Assembly (NCBI GenBank): GCA_012845835.1
Contig: JABAKD010000017.1
Coordinates: 6,255,151 to 6,319,150 of the forward strand
Direction: 5' to 3'
DNA length: 64,000 nt
Source of the DNA: Undaria pinnatifida
Lineage: Eukaryota > Sar > Phaeophyceae > Laminariales > Alariaceae
In this document: in pieces, positions 25,295-38,247 of the stretch
Layout of the letters: each line of letters opens with the position of its first letter
Position numbering within the stretch: the stretch's first letter is position 1
Program-made: the position numbers and the translations under genes
Notes under the pieces: generated by a model
Told to the model about the DNA's origin: nothing
Seen by the model: the letters and a program-made list of their open reading frames with translations, nothing else
Database searches by the model: none

Positions 25295-28200
25295 GTGCTG
25301 TTTGCGTGAGTGGCGGCGGAGGTACGAGCGGTGTCAGATTCAATCGCAAACGCAGCCACATGGCGAGGCACAAGGTGCAACGCGGCCGACGTTTGATTCG
25401 ATGAAGATTTTTGGGGGGCTTGGCCTGCCCTACTGAGCGCTGCAATCCGGGGGTGCAGGGGGATTGACTGGGGACGAACAAAACCGGTGACAACATGTGG
25501 TATGTATGGTCAACGGCGCAAGGGTCTTTGCTTCTGGGGCTCCTCTCTCGGGGAGCCCTATGCCTCACACGACAACGTTATATAAGTATAAAAACTGAGA
25601 GAAAAGTACAGCCAGTAGACCAACGTTCATGGCCTAAGTATCAAAACATATAGACTAGTCCATACTAACATTGCAAAACAGGAGCATTTGCATTTTCTAC
25701 GAATTTTGGGAAAGGAGCTCCCCCGCCATTCCGAAAAAAGTTATTTTGCCAAAAAAAAATACCTTAATGCCCCAATCGCGGCGCGTTTTTATAGAGGTAT
25801 TAAGGCATTAATGTGTACTATTAAGGTATACCATATTAAAAGGGAAACATGTACTTTGAAGGAAGGCGCTTCACGTGCAACCCAACAATCAATGTCGTTT
25901 TCGTTTTTCGTTATTAGTGGAGCTAAGTATGTATGTACCTGAGCCAAAGGCGTGTGTTCATCAGGTTGCACCTTTGCGTTTACTTTGGACCGGTGTTTTG
26001 GTGAGACGTTAAACCCGAACAAGTGAGCAGCTATATATATATACAGAGAAAAAGAAACGACGCATCTCTCCGTCGTAGTATTTGTTAAAACTACTCTGAA
26101 ATAATCTCAGTGGCAAAGCATGGTCTGCCCGATCTGGTCATCATACCTGGAACGTAAGGTCTCGACTGGCTGTGGGAGTCGGGAGCCCAAGGATTCGCGG
26201 TGGCCGAATCGGTGGTGGTGAGGACGAAAGAAGAACCTGCTGCCTTGTGTCCGGGAAGGGAACGGGAGCGTTTCGAATGGCGTGGTAGGGTTGAGTAATG
26301 ACGCAAATGGGGGCGGACGGGGAGGAGGCGCTCCCAACACTTTTTCGCTTTCTGGCATTATGTCGGACACTTAATAAATGATTCGTTCCGATAGCGCAGT
26401 GTCACGCGCCGGTACTGATCTACCTGGTACTATGTTCTTATATCGGATACTGGTATGGCGCATGGGATATATATATATATATATATATATATAGACTATG
26501 TGTGTGTCTTTGTGTCTGTGAATACTTCCACTGTTGAATCCAACATAGGGTCGAGTTTGAGACGGTAGATCGTCCTTATATCGCGCCATCTGTGGTTAGC
26601 TTGGCTGCTTTCATGGAGCTCGAGTTTACAGACACCGGCTGTGAACCCCACTACAAAATGACTACCTGAAATCAAAGAGGTTGTTCGCCTCGTCATAAAT
26701 TGGATCTTGATCGGCATTTTTATTTGCACCAGAGTTCGAACAATGCCGAAACACCATTTATTTATTAGCTCAATATCGCGCTGTATGTATGCAGAAAATA
26801 TATGCGAAAATATCGTAAGATTTGAACGATTACCGGTAATCATGTATACTGCGCATCCGCCCGCGCGTGCTGTTGGGCTTTGCTGGGGGATTCTCCGCAT
26901 GCCTTCTCCCTGCTATAAAATACGAAATATTAATGTGGTTGAGGTCCAACGGGCGTGGCGGTGTACAACTGACAAATTCAACTCTAGCTTCAGAAATGGA
27001 ATACAAAACTAGGAATCCGACGGCCGTTTAGCCCCAACCATATAAATGCGGGTATAGAAACAATAATTCGTCGGGATGCATTTATTTCCTCGATCAAAAC
27101 AACAGCGTCCACAAGCGGATACATGTGGTATGCTTCTGGCAGAATGCGTGATATCTAAAGCTAGGGATCGCATATTCTACACCATGGAATATCATGCTAT
27201 GGGATTTTTTTGCACCAGTTCGACGACACGGTCGCCCGTGAGGATCCGGTGTATGGCAATGTCGTCAACCTCCCGAAACACTCGGGTACATATTTTGTTA
27301 GAGCCGCAGAGTATACCGTATACGACCAGGCCACTTGATGTCAGCGCAGTGACCTGGAGCTCTGTTAAAGCACGCCCGAAAGATCCAGGTGGCAAGGTAT
27401 GGGATCGGTCTGTATTGCCATTCAATACATGCCGAAGGCGGAAATACATCCCCATGTTTTATATACCAGGTACATACAGTAACGAGTATATTGGCACGCA
27501 GTCTTCAGCCCGTTTTATTCTTTTTTGAACTCGCCATTGTAAGTAGACGAAAAGTACCTCTAACTATCATTGTTCAACCGGAACCATATAGAGACTATAC
27601 ATATATGCTCGGTTTCTGAAACACCGCCCGAGTTAGTGTCCGAAACAGTGTTTGAAGAATGTTTATTTTAGTGTCCGAAGGTATTGGGTCCGAAAACGAC
27701 GATTTAATCGGAGCTTATAATACCTACTATATCTCCGCCCCCACGAAGACCATTACTCAAAACTCCAGCGTCGTCCGAACACTCTCATTTCCCTTCTCTG
27801 CACAAGGCGCGCGTCGAATACTCGCTCCTTCTCGCCGGGCAGCCACCGCCAGCGATCTCTATTGCAACCAACTCCGACGGCCGAGTCGCAATCTTACCCA
27901 GCAGCTATACTATCGTGAGAGTCAGGTATGCCGTGTCGTAGCGTTGAAGTTGTTTCAGCATGGATTAATTGCCGCCGCCATAGACTCTGTAAATTTCATC
28001 TCGACTGCGCTATGTGCACCGTTGATGTCAGCGCTGTGGAAATAAATTCTCCAAAAATCGACCGGGCGGCACGTGATCGAAAACATGTTACGACAACATT
28101 CTTCTGTGCTATATGAGCAACACATGATAGTAGATCGAAAATACATTTTAGCGTAAGCTCCACGCGCCACACTCACGCCGTTCGTTCATGACTGCATACG

Positions 28201-29107
28201 TCTGTGTCGTGCCGATGTCACTGGTCTACAACTGTAACTACCTGCCGCGTGCTACCCTCTTCTCGATTAACAACGGAATGCCTATTATGAGCCCCAGGAA
28301 TCCATACACGACGGCACGCACCGCTTCAAGTAGAAAGCTATCTGCCGAGCGGAGGAATTGTCCTGAACGTAGTCTCCTCCAGTTAGCCTCTGCGCACTCC
28401 AATTGCTTGAATGCGGCGGATATCACTCCACGATCGCGGACAACGCCACCCGATCTCTCGGGAAAAGCGCATTTATACACTGGTTTCTCGCAGTCGACAA
28501 GGAAGCAAGCCAGTATATATATATATATACTCAAAACGATCCGCCAGTTAGCACCCTCGGGATAATGTTCCTCCGTCCGGATGACCCACACAATCTCTAT
28601 CTCTTGAACGCGAAGGACTGTTGCCAAAACGACATCATTGGCCGTACGAGAGCGAGCCGTTGAGATATGTATTTCTGCAGAATGAACGGGGGCACACCAC
28701 CGGTGCGCAACACACAAGCGCGATCCGTTCAGAAGTGTACTGCGGACTAAATAGACATACATACATCAGAAACGCGCAATATGTTATCACGCGGTAATCA
28801 GGCTTAACGCACGCGAACACCGGATGCAACTGGGGCTTCTTCGGGCTTATTATTCTCCGAGCTCGTATGCATGACCAACGCAATACAATCTTGCCCCAGG
28901 TCGTTCTTGGTGTCGCTTCCGCAGGCTTCCGTGATGGCGTGCGTTTTCTTCGCACCGGCTTTTCCATATCTTTCGACGGTTACATATTTAAGTTGGTCGA
29001 TAGGCAATTAATTGACTCAGCAGTCGTTTATACAACCATACATTTGAGAAGCATGGTGATGTGTCGCCCCCCACGGCTGGCATCAGGCATTATCTACAGC
29101 ACTTCCG
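25295..29107. other. Intergenic region G2-G3, no supported gene
   Basis: The two first exons diverge across this interval, so it contains both 5' flanks. It holds a degraded MITE end near 25.7 kb, AT microsatellites and otherwise unique AT-leaning sequence. A minus frame at 27192-27455 was considered and not accepted. Confidence 0.6.
26467..26493. repeat. (AT)n microsatellite
   Basis: About 13 uninterrupted AT units. A shorter run of the same type lies at 28513-28529. Confidence 0.95.
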
Positions 29108-29347
29108 ACATGTGCTACGATAGAGGAAGCATGTTTCGTGTGAAATAGGTTATGATCCTCGACACAAAAATCCGACGGAAATAATTGGTAATTTCTTTTG
29201 CACGAAATTCTCGTTGTGCAGGCCATGGGATTTTTCATTCGGTATCAGTTTGATTTTCGTCCATATTAGGGTTTGGGAGAGGTCTTAAGCTCCCAAACTG
29301 AGGCACCCAAAAAACAAAAAGCGGCGCATTTCTATCGTAGCACGCGA
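29108..29347 (+). mobile_element. MITE-like element, family A, 5' of G3
   Basis: Ends are CATGTGCTACGATAGAGGA and TTCTATCGTAGCACGCGAC. It retains CCATGGGATTTTTCATTCGG and GGGAGAGGTCTTAAGCTCCC. The right end is about 90 bp upstream of the G3 start codon, within its probable promoter or 5' UTR. Confidence 0.7.
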
Positions 29348-29438
29348 CTTCCTTCGTCGAGCAATGTCGTGGTTCGTTCATCTTGAGCAGCACATCTCTC
29401 GCCCACCCTGTCGACCCTTTATTCGCGCAGGAAATACG

Positions 29439-32400
29439 ATGATGCGCGTTTCCGGGATCGTGGGGATCGGGCTCTTGGTTCTGTCGCTCCCGCAGCATGC
29501 AGTGGGAACCAGCACCAAGCAAAAGCAACGCGATGCGTGCAGCGGAATGAGTTCGGGGGATGTAAGTCAAAGGCACCTCGCATCAATGCTTGTTGCCGGA
29601 TCTACTTAGAGATGTAATAAACCATCGACGTCATTGTATGGCAAGGGATTTACTGGTGTATTTCGTCTAGAGGTCAACAATAATGCAGTTCTTCAACGCA
29701 TGTACGAAGGATGCATGAAGGCTGTGTGGACCGACGTCGTGTCCGTAGCGCGTGACATTAGCCGCGTCGCTTAAGGGCACTCCATTTTGTCAAAGCATGA
29801 AGAACGCCTTGTTGATTGGTCCCGTGGAGACACTAAAGAAACCAACAGCACTAACAGGCCAAGGTTGCGGTTGGGGGGGTCCTTTTTCGGGATTTTTTTC
29901 TCTCGCAATGGCTCGGGGTCCCCCGAGCGAGAGTGACTCGCCTGTTCTTTCATGGTCTTAAGCCTTCGAACTGCTTTAGTTTTCGACAACAAAACGTTAA
30001 TGGAATGGAATCGTAGGTTACGCTTCGACGCGTGCTACGATAAAAATGCGTCGCATCCTTTGTGAAGATTTCTCTCAATTTTGGAACTCAAGACGCCTTC
30101 TTCCAATAACTGATTTGGAGAAAATGTCAACACTGCTACATACCGGATGAAACACCCCACGGCCTAGGCACACGACGAGAACCATACGCCAATATATATA
30201 TTTTTTTTAACGATGATTTTGGGTTAATAAGGAGCCGCGTCATTCAGAAGAAAATTTCGTTAAAAAACGGTATACCTCTATCGTAGCACGCGTCCTACGC
30301 CAAGCAAAAAATCGCCCAAGCTTTGAAGTATTTTCGCCCGTGGGAGGGACAGCGTCATTCGTGCGGGTGGCTCAAACCCAGTGGTGAACATGGGGGTATT
30401 AACATCCCCGTCATATGTACCCTATGAGGCCAGCGAAATATCTTCGGCATTGGCGGCACCACCTGTAAATATCTAGGCAGTTTTTCCCTGACGGTTTCAC
30501 TGCGAGCGTTCAGTAGGTCGGAACGACAGAGGACGTTGACCGGTATTTTTTTATTTTTTTACTCCTTAAGCCCCAAATCGTCGGAATTTCGTTTTTTTTG
30601 GTTTCTTCTTGCACGCGCTGTCCGTTGCATCCCCACGGTCTATGGGAGTGCTCACCCGGCAGCAGGTTTTTTGTTGTGTCCACATCAGGCTTTGCGTTAG
30701 CGGGGTAGAAACAAAGACCTCCCCTCAGATCAATGGTACGTCGGTAAAGGGGGGGGTGGATTACCTCCGTTTGAGCACCTTTTGTCATTGGCTCCGTGTA
30801 ACTCGCGCGAGTGACCCCCATCTTCCTTGCGGTGACAGTCTTTCTTTCGTTCTGCTGTTCAACATCCTCGATATCAATGCAAAAAAGGGATCTGGTTATC
30901 TACGCAGCAACAAAAAAATCGCCGAACCGGTGCCTTTGTCAGTGAGGTACAGAGTCACGCGCGCGAGTGATGGAAACCCGGTAGGGTATCCCCCTACCGT
31001 AGTCTTGGTCCTCAATAGGTTACGAGCCCCGGAAAAAAAACGGTTCATCTCTACCGTACCATGCCCAACATGCTACAGTAGACGCGCCATGGACTAACTT
31101 TGCGTTGGCCCGTCCCCAAGACCAGACATTTTCTGCAGCATGAACGTTCCATGGATGCTCGACACGAGGACCCGGATGCCATATGAAACAAAAAACATAT
31201 TTTTACGTGTTTTCGAGGGAAAATGACTCTCAAACGTTGGGGTCGAGGGGTGTGGCAAGGGGCACAGTATTTCAGGAGACACGGCCGGGAGCTGGTTAAA
31301 AAACCCAGCGATCTCGATAAAGAACCCCTTAGGCGGGCTACACTGTAGAGCACTTCTGTGCGCACCCCATTTTTGTTTTCTGGAGCTCTTTGCTGAAGGG
31401 GCTACATATCTGACCACCCCGAAAAACACGCCTGTTTTTTCCGTAAACTGGAAGGGAGCCATCCCACGGTATGGGTTGATTTATTTTGAGCCGGAAGGTT
31501 TCTTGCCGGGTGACATCCTCAGGCGATGAACTACCGGTTAGTCCAATGGTTTAACGAATGTCTTCTTTTCATTTCAGGACTATAGGGTATCTAGAAGCTG
31601 CTTGTGGTCGGGTCGCGCGAGCGAATGCCTTCGAAGATTGATGTGTTTCGGGTGAGGTGTTTGACCTCTGCTCAAACGGTAGGAGCGCAGAAACGTTCGG
31701 CTGCACACCTATCGCGGGATGGCTCAAGGATAACCCGACCAACACACTACGAGAAATCATGCAAAAATCGAGAAAATGGTAGCCCTGTTCTCCCGACGAG
31801 ATTGTGTTGAGGAGCCCCGTCCTTCATAAACCACTTCAGACGAAAATTGCTACGAGTACCTCTATCGTAGCACCCCTTCAAAAACATCAAACTTCGCTAA
31901 ACAAGAACCACGGCATTCCGACAATTTTGGCGTAAGAAGTCTCGTTTCTCCGAACATATGTTGGCCGACAAAGTGCTACCTAGCCCGCGTCGCACGCCTC
32001 TTATACGTTACGGTTCGAGTACGAACGTGCATACCAGCGTGTGTCAGGTACATACTCCAAGGTATACCCCCATGGTTCAGACACCGCAGGGTCTAGGGTG
32101 CGATACCTGCAAGAAACGCCCGAAGGCCCCGAATCAACTCGTTTACAACTTCGTCTACCGTTTCTGAGAGAAACGCACTCGATCGTTATTGTGGAAGATT
32201 TTATGTGGCCGTAGGGTTCGGGCTGTAATGAAAGTTTCCGCTCGTTCGTTGTTGCCGAGCAGGGATGCAATTACTCTTCATCCGACAAAACGGTCAGCGG
32301 CAGCTGCGGGACGGACACCGACGGCGACAGCTGCTGCAGTAAGTACGCCATAGTCGCACGTCCTGCTATTAAAGTCGCACGTGGGGTTCTCCTACTGAGC

Positions 32401-34205
32401 GTACTTTGATGGTTAAATACCTGAACGCCATCAGATAACTACATAATCGTCTGCGGAGGTGCTAGGCGTTTGGCAATGTCGCCCATTGTTTGCATACCGG
32501 GTTTGGCGTCGATTCCGGCCATTCATACGATCAACACCACAAATCTTGACTTCGCATGACGTTCGTGATTCAGAGGAAGGTATACCTAACGTTGGTGTTG
32601 ACAACCGAAATATATTATTACAAATTTTCAGTTTCGCAACGTTCAGCAGTTAGTTGTTGATGTATACCATCGGCGACGTGTGCCGAACACCACTAGTACA
32701 AAGAAGGTGTTTGTAATGCTATGGTCAAAACGCTTTTCCATTGCTAACAATGCGCCTTTCCAACCCCGCCTCGCCCAACCCGCTGGCCGGTTTTTTTTTG
32801 CTTCCACACGTGGACTTGGAACTGGACTATACTCCTCAAGACCCAGTAGGTACGTCATTGATGTCGTTATAGATCAACGCATAGTATGTGTGGGGCGGGC
32901 GTTATACTGAGATAGACCTGAGCTGCTAGTGTATATGCGCTGGTTAGTTCGAACCGCGTTCAGTCCTGCCTTCTTTGAGACAAAGAGCAGACGAATTCTA
33001 GGAATACTGTCTTAACAGACCATTGAAGGCAACCACCATGTTTTTTCAGCACCTGCAAGAAGCCCATATCAACAAACCCTACCTGCTGTCACCTATTCGT
33101 TCTGCAACCCTCTACCTCATTTTTCGAGTGGTCCATGTACTGCGGTATAAAGCTAAACCCCGAGGCTAAGCGTATTCGTTCTAGCGGAGTAAGTGCAGTC
33201 ATCAGCTATGTCGAGCGCCTGCTGACGGTTAACACAAAAAAACCCCTTCAACTTTAGACTCCCCTCGCTTGTCCCAACGTCATTGACCTCACCCGGATCG
33301 CAGTGTGCCCAACCGGAAGCAGCTTATGCGGCGAGCCCCACATGCAGGGCCTCCGCGGTCAACGAATCAACTGGTCTGGAGTGGATGGTGGATGGTACTG
33401 CCTCGTCAAGGACAAGGACGCGGACTTCCACGTCAACGTCCGCCTCACTGCCCCGGACCGCGAAGAATTCCCCGACCGCCAGCTGGTCACGGGCCTCAGC
33501 CTGATCTCGGACGGCAATTCCCTCGTTATTGAGGTGAGGGATCCATACACCACCGTTACTAGCGGCTGCCCGGGTGAGCAGTCGATCTGCCTATCCAACG
33601 GAGGTCTGCGTGCCGTCGCGAACGGGCAGGATGCCACTCAACTCCTCGTCCCCACGAGGGACGCGTACGTGAACGACGGTATCGATATCTCGGCCTCGAA
33701 TCTACCGGTAGAGTGCCGCGAGTTTGGCGGGGACAAGCTCTGGGCTCGCATGTACGCCGAGATGCTCGATGGTGGACGCCAGCTGGCGGTCGAGACATTC
33801 GAGGACTGGGTCCTCAGCTTTGATCAGATGGCGGCACCTGACTGGTGCGCCAAATACGTCTCCGAACATGGGCTCGCCGAGGTGCAATCTATCCACGCCA
33901 TTTTCAAAATCATGACTCCCACCGTCGACCTGCGGCTGAACGCCGGGCTCGACTACCAGCAGGCCGGTGAAATCAACTGGGACGGCCGCGTTCTCCCCGA
34001 TCTGGAGTTCTGGCAGATGGACGTCGGGTTTGACGGCCTCGCCATCGACAACCCCAACCTAACCGGAATGCTGGGTGAGACGGCCCGCCCAGTGGTAGGC
34101 GAGAGCGGCAACGAAGTGATGGACGGGTACGACGCGTTCCGAGGGAGTGTTGAGGACTACCGCGTGTCGGATGCTCTGGGTACCGACTTTGCGCTCCTTC
34201 ACTAG
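29439..34205 (+). CDS. G3: secreted Cys-rich GDPH-motif protein, four-exon gene
   Basis: Proposed join: exon 1 29439-29561, exon 2 32263-32338, microexon 32841-32849, exon 3 33304-34205 (TAG stop), 369 residues. Exon 1 starts at a double Met, has the hydrophobic run IVGIGLLVLSLP and the STKQKQRDACSGMSSGD linker, and ends at GTAAGT in phase 0. Exon 2 is 25 codons, GCNYSSSDKTV to GDSCC, bounded by CAG and GTAAGT; it has GSCGTD where others have GSCGMD. Exon 3 holds LCGEPHM, WSGVDGGWYCLVKD, VECREFGGDKLWARMYAE, INWDGRVLP and GTDFALLH. An upstream in-frame Met at 29364 exists, but the paralogues do not share a coding extension there. Introns 2 and 3 are short here (about 500 and 450 bp) while intron 1 is 2.7 kb and carries a MITE. 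The nearest relative is the broken copy G5, which shares the 5' flank and part of the 3' flank. Confidence 0.85.
29860..29985 (+). repeat. Dispersed repeat family D
   Basis: A G-run segment, then GGCTCGGGGTCCCCCGAGCG and TGGTCTTAAGCCTTCG. Similar segments, often with the palindrome GTCACTCGCGCGAGTGAC, lie at about 7495-7575, 30735-30835, 39500-39612 and 63655-63765. Confidence 0.5.
30026..30294 (-). mobile_element. MITE-like element, family A
   Basis: Nearly complete copy with GACGCGTGCTACGATAAAAA and CCTCTATCGTAGCACGCGTC at its ends and CACGGCCTAGGCACACGACG at its centre, inside G3 intron 1. Confidence 0.8.
31780..31876 (-). mobile_element. MITE-like element, family A, right-end fragment
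   Basis: GTTGAGGAGCCCCGTCCTTC followed by ACCTCTATCGTAGCACC: only about 95 bp of one end, in G3 intron 1. Confidence 0.5.
32841..32849 (+). other. G3 candidate 9-nt microexon
   Basis: ACCCAGTAG is preceded by ACTCCTCAAG and followed by GTACGT. Inclusion gives Asn-Pro-Val-Val-Cys across the junction. A CTAAC at 32744-32748 starts a roughly 90-nt stretch with no AG before the acceptor, including a run of nine T. Confidence 0.65.
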
Positions 34206-35486
34206 CCCGGATACTTGGCGGATGACGTTGTTGGGTTTGGATAGCATGGACACAATCTACCCCACACCTCCGAGACGAGAATGTCTTGAAGAGCAGAGGT
34301 GTGTCGACGTTGCGTGCACTTTCTAAAGCGAGGGGGCGTTCAAATTCCCTGCCCTCCGTGCTGTCACAATCAAACCGGACCCTTGCGGCAGTCAGCAGGA
34401 CAAATCACCCCGCTCACACGGCAAATCTTCTTTTTTCGTCTTCGGTAGGAATCGTTGTATGATATCGTCACGTTTTTTTGTTGGAAGCTAGACGTGTCTA
34501 GGGTGCGTTTTGACTGGTGTAACAACTACTACGTGTAACATTATGTTCCTTGAGCGTGTACAACACGTGTTGGCCCTAGAGCTAGGTGTATTTGTACTGT
34601 ATTTTAGGATATCATAGGCCGGTCGTATCTCGACACGGACATTGTTCTCGAGGGGTGATGATGCGCTGTTTTCAGGGAAAGGCTTGGTGACGTCGTGACC
34701 ACCTGAAAAAGGTTATGTTTTCTCGTAGTGCGGTATCCAGACGACATAGGGTACCGTGCTATGCCTCTGTTAAAGTTGGCTTATCGCAAAAATGCTGCCG
34801 TCGGTGAAGCCGTTTGGTGTGCGTTTTCGTTCTATATTTCTTGGTGATGTTTCGGTGTTTTCTGTGCACCTGTCTACGTGATTCGCGCACAGACATGGCC
34901 GTGAGAGAGGTCGGTGTTGTCGAGGTGGCATGTAGCGTGTAGCATTATAGTTTTTCATCGTGAGTACAATATGTTTCGACTAGATGTCGCAAAAAGTTAA
35001 ACATCGTACCTTATCGCCGTGGTCGCAGCGCGACATTATGGCTTTGGCGTAATGGTTCTTGTCCTCAGGGGTATACATAGTTTGTCTGCCATCGCGGTAT
35101 CTGTATATGGTGTGTCTGTTTGGTGTGATCTACCTGGGCCTGTGGACCGTGTGCGTTTTTTGCGTTTGCGTGTGGGCTCCTCCTGAGAGGGTACGCTATA
35201 AGGGGAACGCGTTGGTGAACATGAGGTTGCTGCTCGCCGAGCGCAATGATACGTGACGCTATTCACTTTAACGTCGTCCTCAATTACAACACAGCTTCGA
35301 AGCGGTCATCGCACGCTGGGGGGGTAGCAGAGATTTGTCGAGCTCCTATCGCGAGGAGCTAAAGCTCTAAAATTAACATGACCTCTCAAAGACAATCATT
35401 CGCGAAACCCGACCAAGATATTTTTCGCGCGCTAGTCCTAAAGCAATATGCTGGTAAAAAAACATCATACTAGCCGCTAGCTGGAC

Positions 35487-35739
35487 GACGCACGCTGCGA
35501 CAGAGGTAGAATTTTTTTATCCGAAACGGTTTCCGAATTAAGGGACTCTTTGAGACAAACTCGTCGGAAACAGTTTTTTCTGTGTTTAGCGCGATCCTCT
35601 TAGGGCATGCTGTTTTTTTTCTCATCCGTGTAGCAGTTTTCCTCCCCCTCCAAATCAGTTTTTTGGGGAGGTCTTAGGCTCTGAAATTGGGGTACCTCAG
35701 AAACAACGTGGTGCGCGCACCTCTATCGTAGTACGAGTC
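35487..35739 (+). mobile_element. MITE-like element, family A
   Basis: Ends are GACGCACGCTGCGACAGAGG and CCTCTATCGTAGTACGAGTC. It contains GGGGAGGTCTTAGGCTC near its right end. Confidence 0.7.
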
Positions 35740-36064
35740 CCAACCTTGAGGAGCCGTAAAGCGGTCAGGAGCGCTTGGCAAAATAAACAAGGTCAACCCT
35801 TACGGTGGGATGCCTAGTCAGCCAAAAAGAGGTATACCTGGCTTGCGTTGCCTGGCAACCAGAGTGTCTGTCACGTTCGAGTCCGCGTCCGAAACTAAAA
35901 CATCACGTTTTTTTTCTTTGAGCTTAATTAGGACGAAGGGCGGTCAATGGTGGCATCCTCCGCGAATAATATATTACGGTTCGACACACTGAATAAATAC
36001 TTTAGAGGCATTCCAGTATGCCACTTTTTGTAGATGATATCAGGCAGTGAATGATGCTATATAG

Positions 36065-36395
36065 ATCAAAATCAGGCCCCACGTCCTTAAAAACTCCGCC
36101 CTCCCCTCACCGGATGTTCGACTTACAGGATTCACTTGATGAACTGATGCATTTCCTTCCACAGCTGTCAGATTTTGTCCCCCTCAGAAACGGGTTTTAT
36201 AGTTCCCGCGCACAGACTGCCTAACATCACCCTGTTGACCCTGATAGCTACACTGTAGTTGTAAGGGGAGTCGCCGACCTATATCCTTAATGAGGACACA
36301 CAACCCGTAACACGCGCGATCGGAGTATCACACACAGCTTGCAAAGATGAGTTTCGACAAAATATTCGATCTCACAGCTGGAGTGTATTTTAATT
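36065..36395 (-). repeat. Dispersed repeat family E
   Basis: Full-length inverted copy from CCGCCCTCCCCTCACCGG to GCAAAGATGAGTTTCGAC and the following TCACAGCTGGAGTG. Confidence 0.75.
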
Positions 36396-37347
36396 TTTAT
36401 AATATACATATATCAGACCACTCCGGTCACAAATACCATTGGTCCAGTTTGAACGTTAATGTCTGTACCTCGGCGAAAAACCGAACCATCGTGATTTCGC
36501 CATTTTATTGTTCTGCGCTCTCGAGCGATGAACTGGTGCCTTGATGCGACGAACGAAACCTCCCAAAATTTCAACATAATAACGTTTAAATTCTCTCACA
36601 AAATAAAGGGCGCCCGGAGCTCGCTTTACGAATGATCCTGTTGAATTAGCCAGGACACTCGGTGCTCGCCTCACGATACTTCCAGTTGAACGTGCTTCCG
36701 GAGTTTAATTAGACCAAAAGTATGAACAATTGACACTGCATGTGAGAGTTCTTCCCGACCCGAAGGGCCAAAACAAAAGAGCGGCAGGGAAACAAAATGC
36801 GACCACCACTGGTCCAGCCTTTTGAACCGCTCCCGGTCTCTTTTCATTAAAGCGAGTTCTAGGCCGCCTAATAATGGTGTCTGTTCAGAGCACGGCAAAC
36901 AATTATTTACGCTGTTCCTGGTGATAGCGCTGATCGAAGCGAAAATGAAAAATACCATGGTGTGTGTGCTTGAAAAAAAACTCGGAAACCAATATAATAT
37001 ACTAAAAAACGAAAGCCTGAATTATTTATTTTTCGTTTCCCACTTCTAGCCGACGTCACAATGTTTTGTACGCCTGCTTATGAATGAAATACCAAAGGCG
37101 TGACTTTCGCAATGTATTCTCCGTTGTATGAAGCCAAAGGGTAGTGATCCTTAGTGTGTTATGGCCCAACATGACGGTCCTCCTCTTATGTTCCAGAGGG
37201 ACGCGTGCAGCCACTTCAAGTCAGAAGCGCGGCGTCCTGAATGACACGACTCTTCGACCCAAATTCGTCAAAATTTTGTTTGATTGGGCGATGCTTGTGA
37301 TTTCAGTATTCACCAAACACATGGTGGCATTGTGCATCCGGTAGCGA

Positions 37348-37633
37348 GACGCGTGCTACGACAGAGGGTGCACCACCTTTTGTTATTCTGAGGTTCCTAA
37401 ATTTGAGAGCTTAAGACCCCTCTGAGGCAAAAACTGATTTGTAGAAACTTAAAACTGAATGTGATACCGGATGAAAAAGTCCCATGGCCTAGGTACACGA
37501 CGAGAACCATGCAAAAGGAATGGCCTATTATCTTTTTGTTTCCGATGATAGTATTAGTAGGTTAATTAAGAAGCCCCGTCATTCAGAATACAATTTTCGT
37601 CAAAAAAAGGTATACCCCTATCGTAGCATGCGT
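37348..37633 (-). mobile_element. MITE-like element, family A
   Basis: GACGCGTGCTACGACAGAGG at one end, CCCTATCGTAGCATGCGT at the other, with CCATGGCCTAGGTACACGAC in the centre; one of the best-preserved copies. Confidence 0.8.
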
Positions 37634-37936
37634 AACAATGAGATTGGAGTTCCCCGAAAAAAACAGCTGCGGCGAGAGGTACACACACAAAGTTGTTGAA
37701 GTGAGGAATCACCATGAAAAAAAAAAAAAAAAAAACGCCTCCGCCACGGGAGTAGTTGGCCTTCGTCGCGACGTGCGCTACGACAGAAAGGGGTAGCCGC
37801 TCTCGCCCTCTGCGATTCTGACCGACGACGTTCCTCAAGGACGGGGTGGGGACTTGCCGAACACTTCGTCGGAAATACTTGTGTTTTTACGTGCTATTTT
37901 GCTTGCAGCAAGCCGTCGTCTTTCACGCGTCGGGTT

Positions 37937-38196
37937 ACACGTACTACGCTATAGGCAGCAGTTTTCGTCTGAAATCTTTTTGAATGACGCGCTTCTTAAC
38001 CCAAAATCGTCGAAAATTAAACAGTTTTGTTTGAATGTTTCCAAGTTGCATGTGCCTAGGCCATGAGATTTTTCATCCGGTAGCCGTTGTCGTTTTCTCC
38101 AAATCAAGGTATTGGGATAGGTCTCAGGCTCCCAAATTGAGGAAAACTCAGACTAAAAGTGGCACACCCTCTAGTCTATCTATCGTCGCACGCGTC
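37937..38196 (+). mobile_element. MITE-like element, family A
   Basis: TTACACGTACTACGCTATAGG begins it and CTATCGTCGCACGCGTC ends it; it keeps CTTAACCCAAAATCGTCG and GTGCCTAGGCCATGAGAT. Confidence 0.7.
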
Positions 38197-38247
38197 GGAA
38201 AATCTTCACCTGTTTCTCCAAGCTTATGGCGTTTCGAAGATCTTCGC

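Noticed and set aside
27192-27455. Minus-strand frame with REVDDIAIHRIL and DRVVEL, resembling the end of a LamG or jelly-roll domain.
   Set aside because: Only a short C-terminal resemblance, with no repeat copy, no clear splice sites and no neighbouring exon. Too weak to call.
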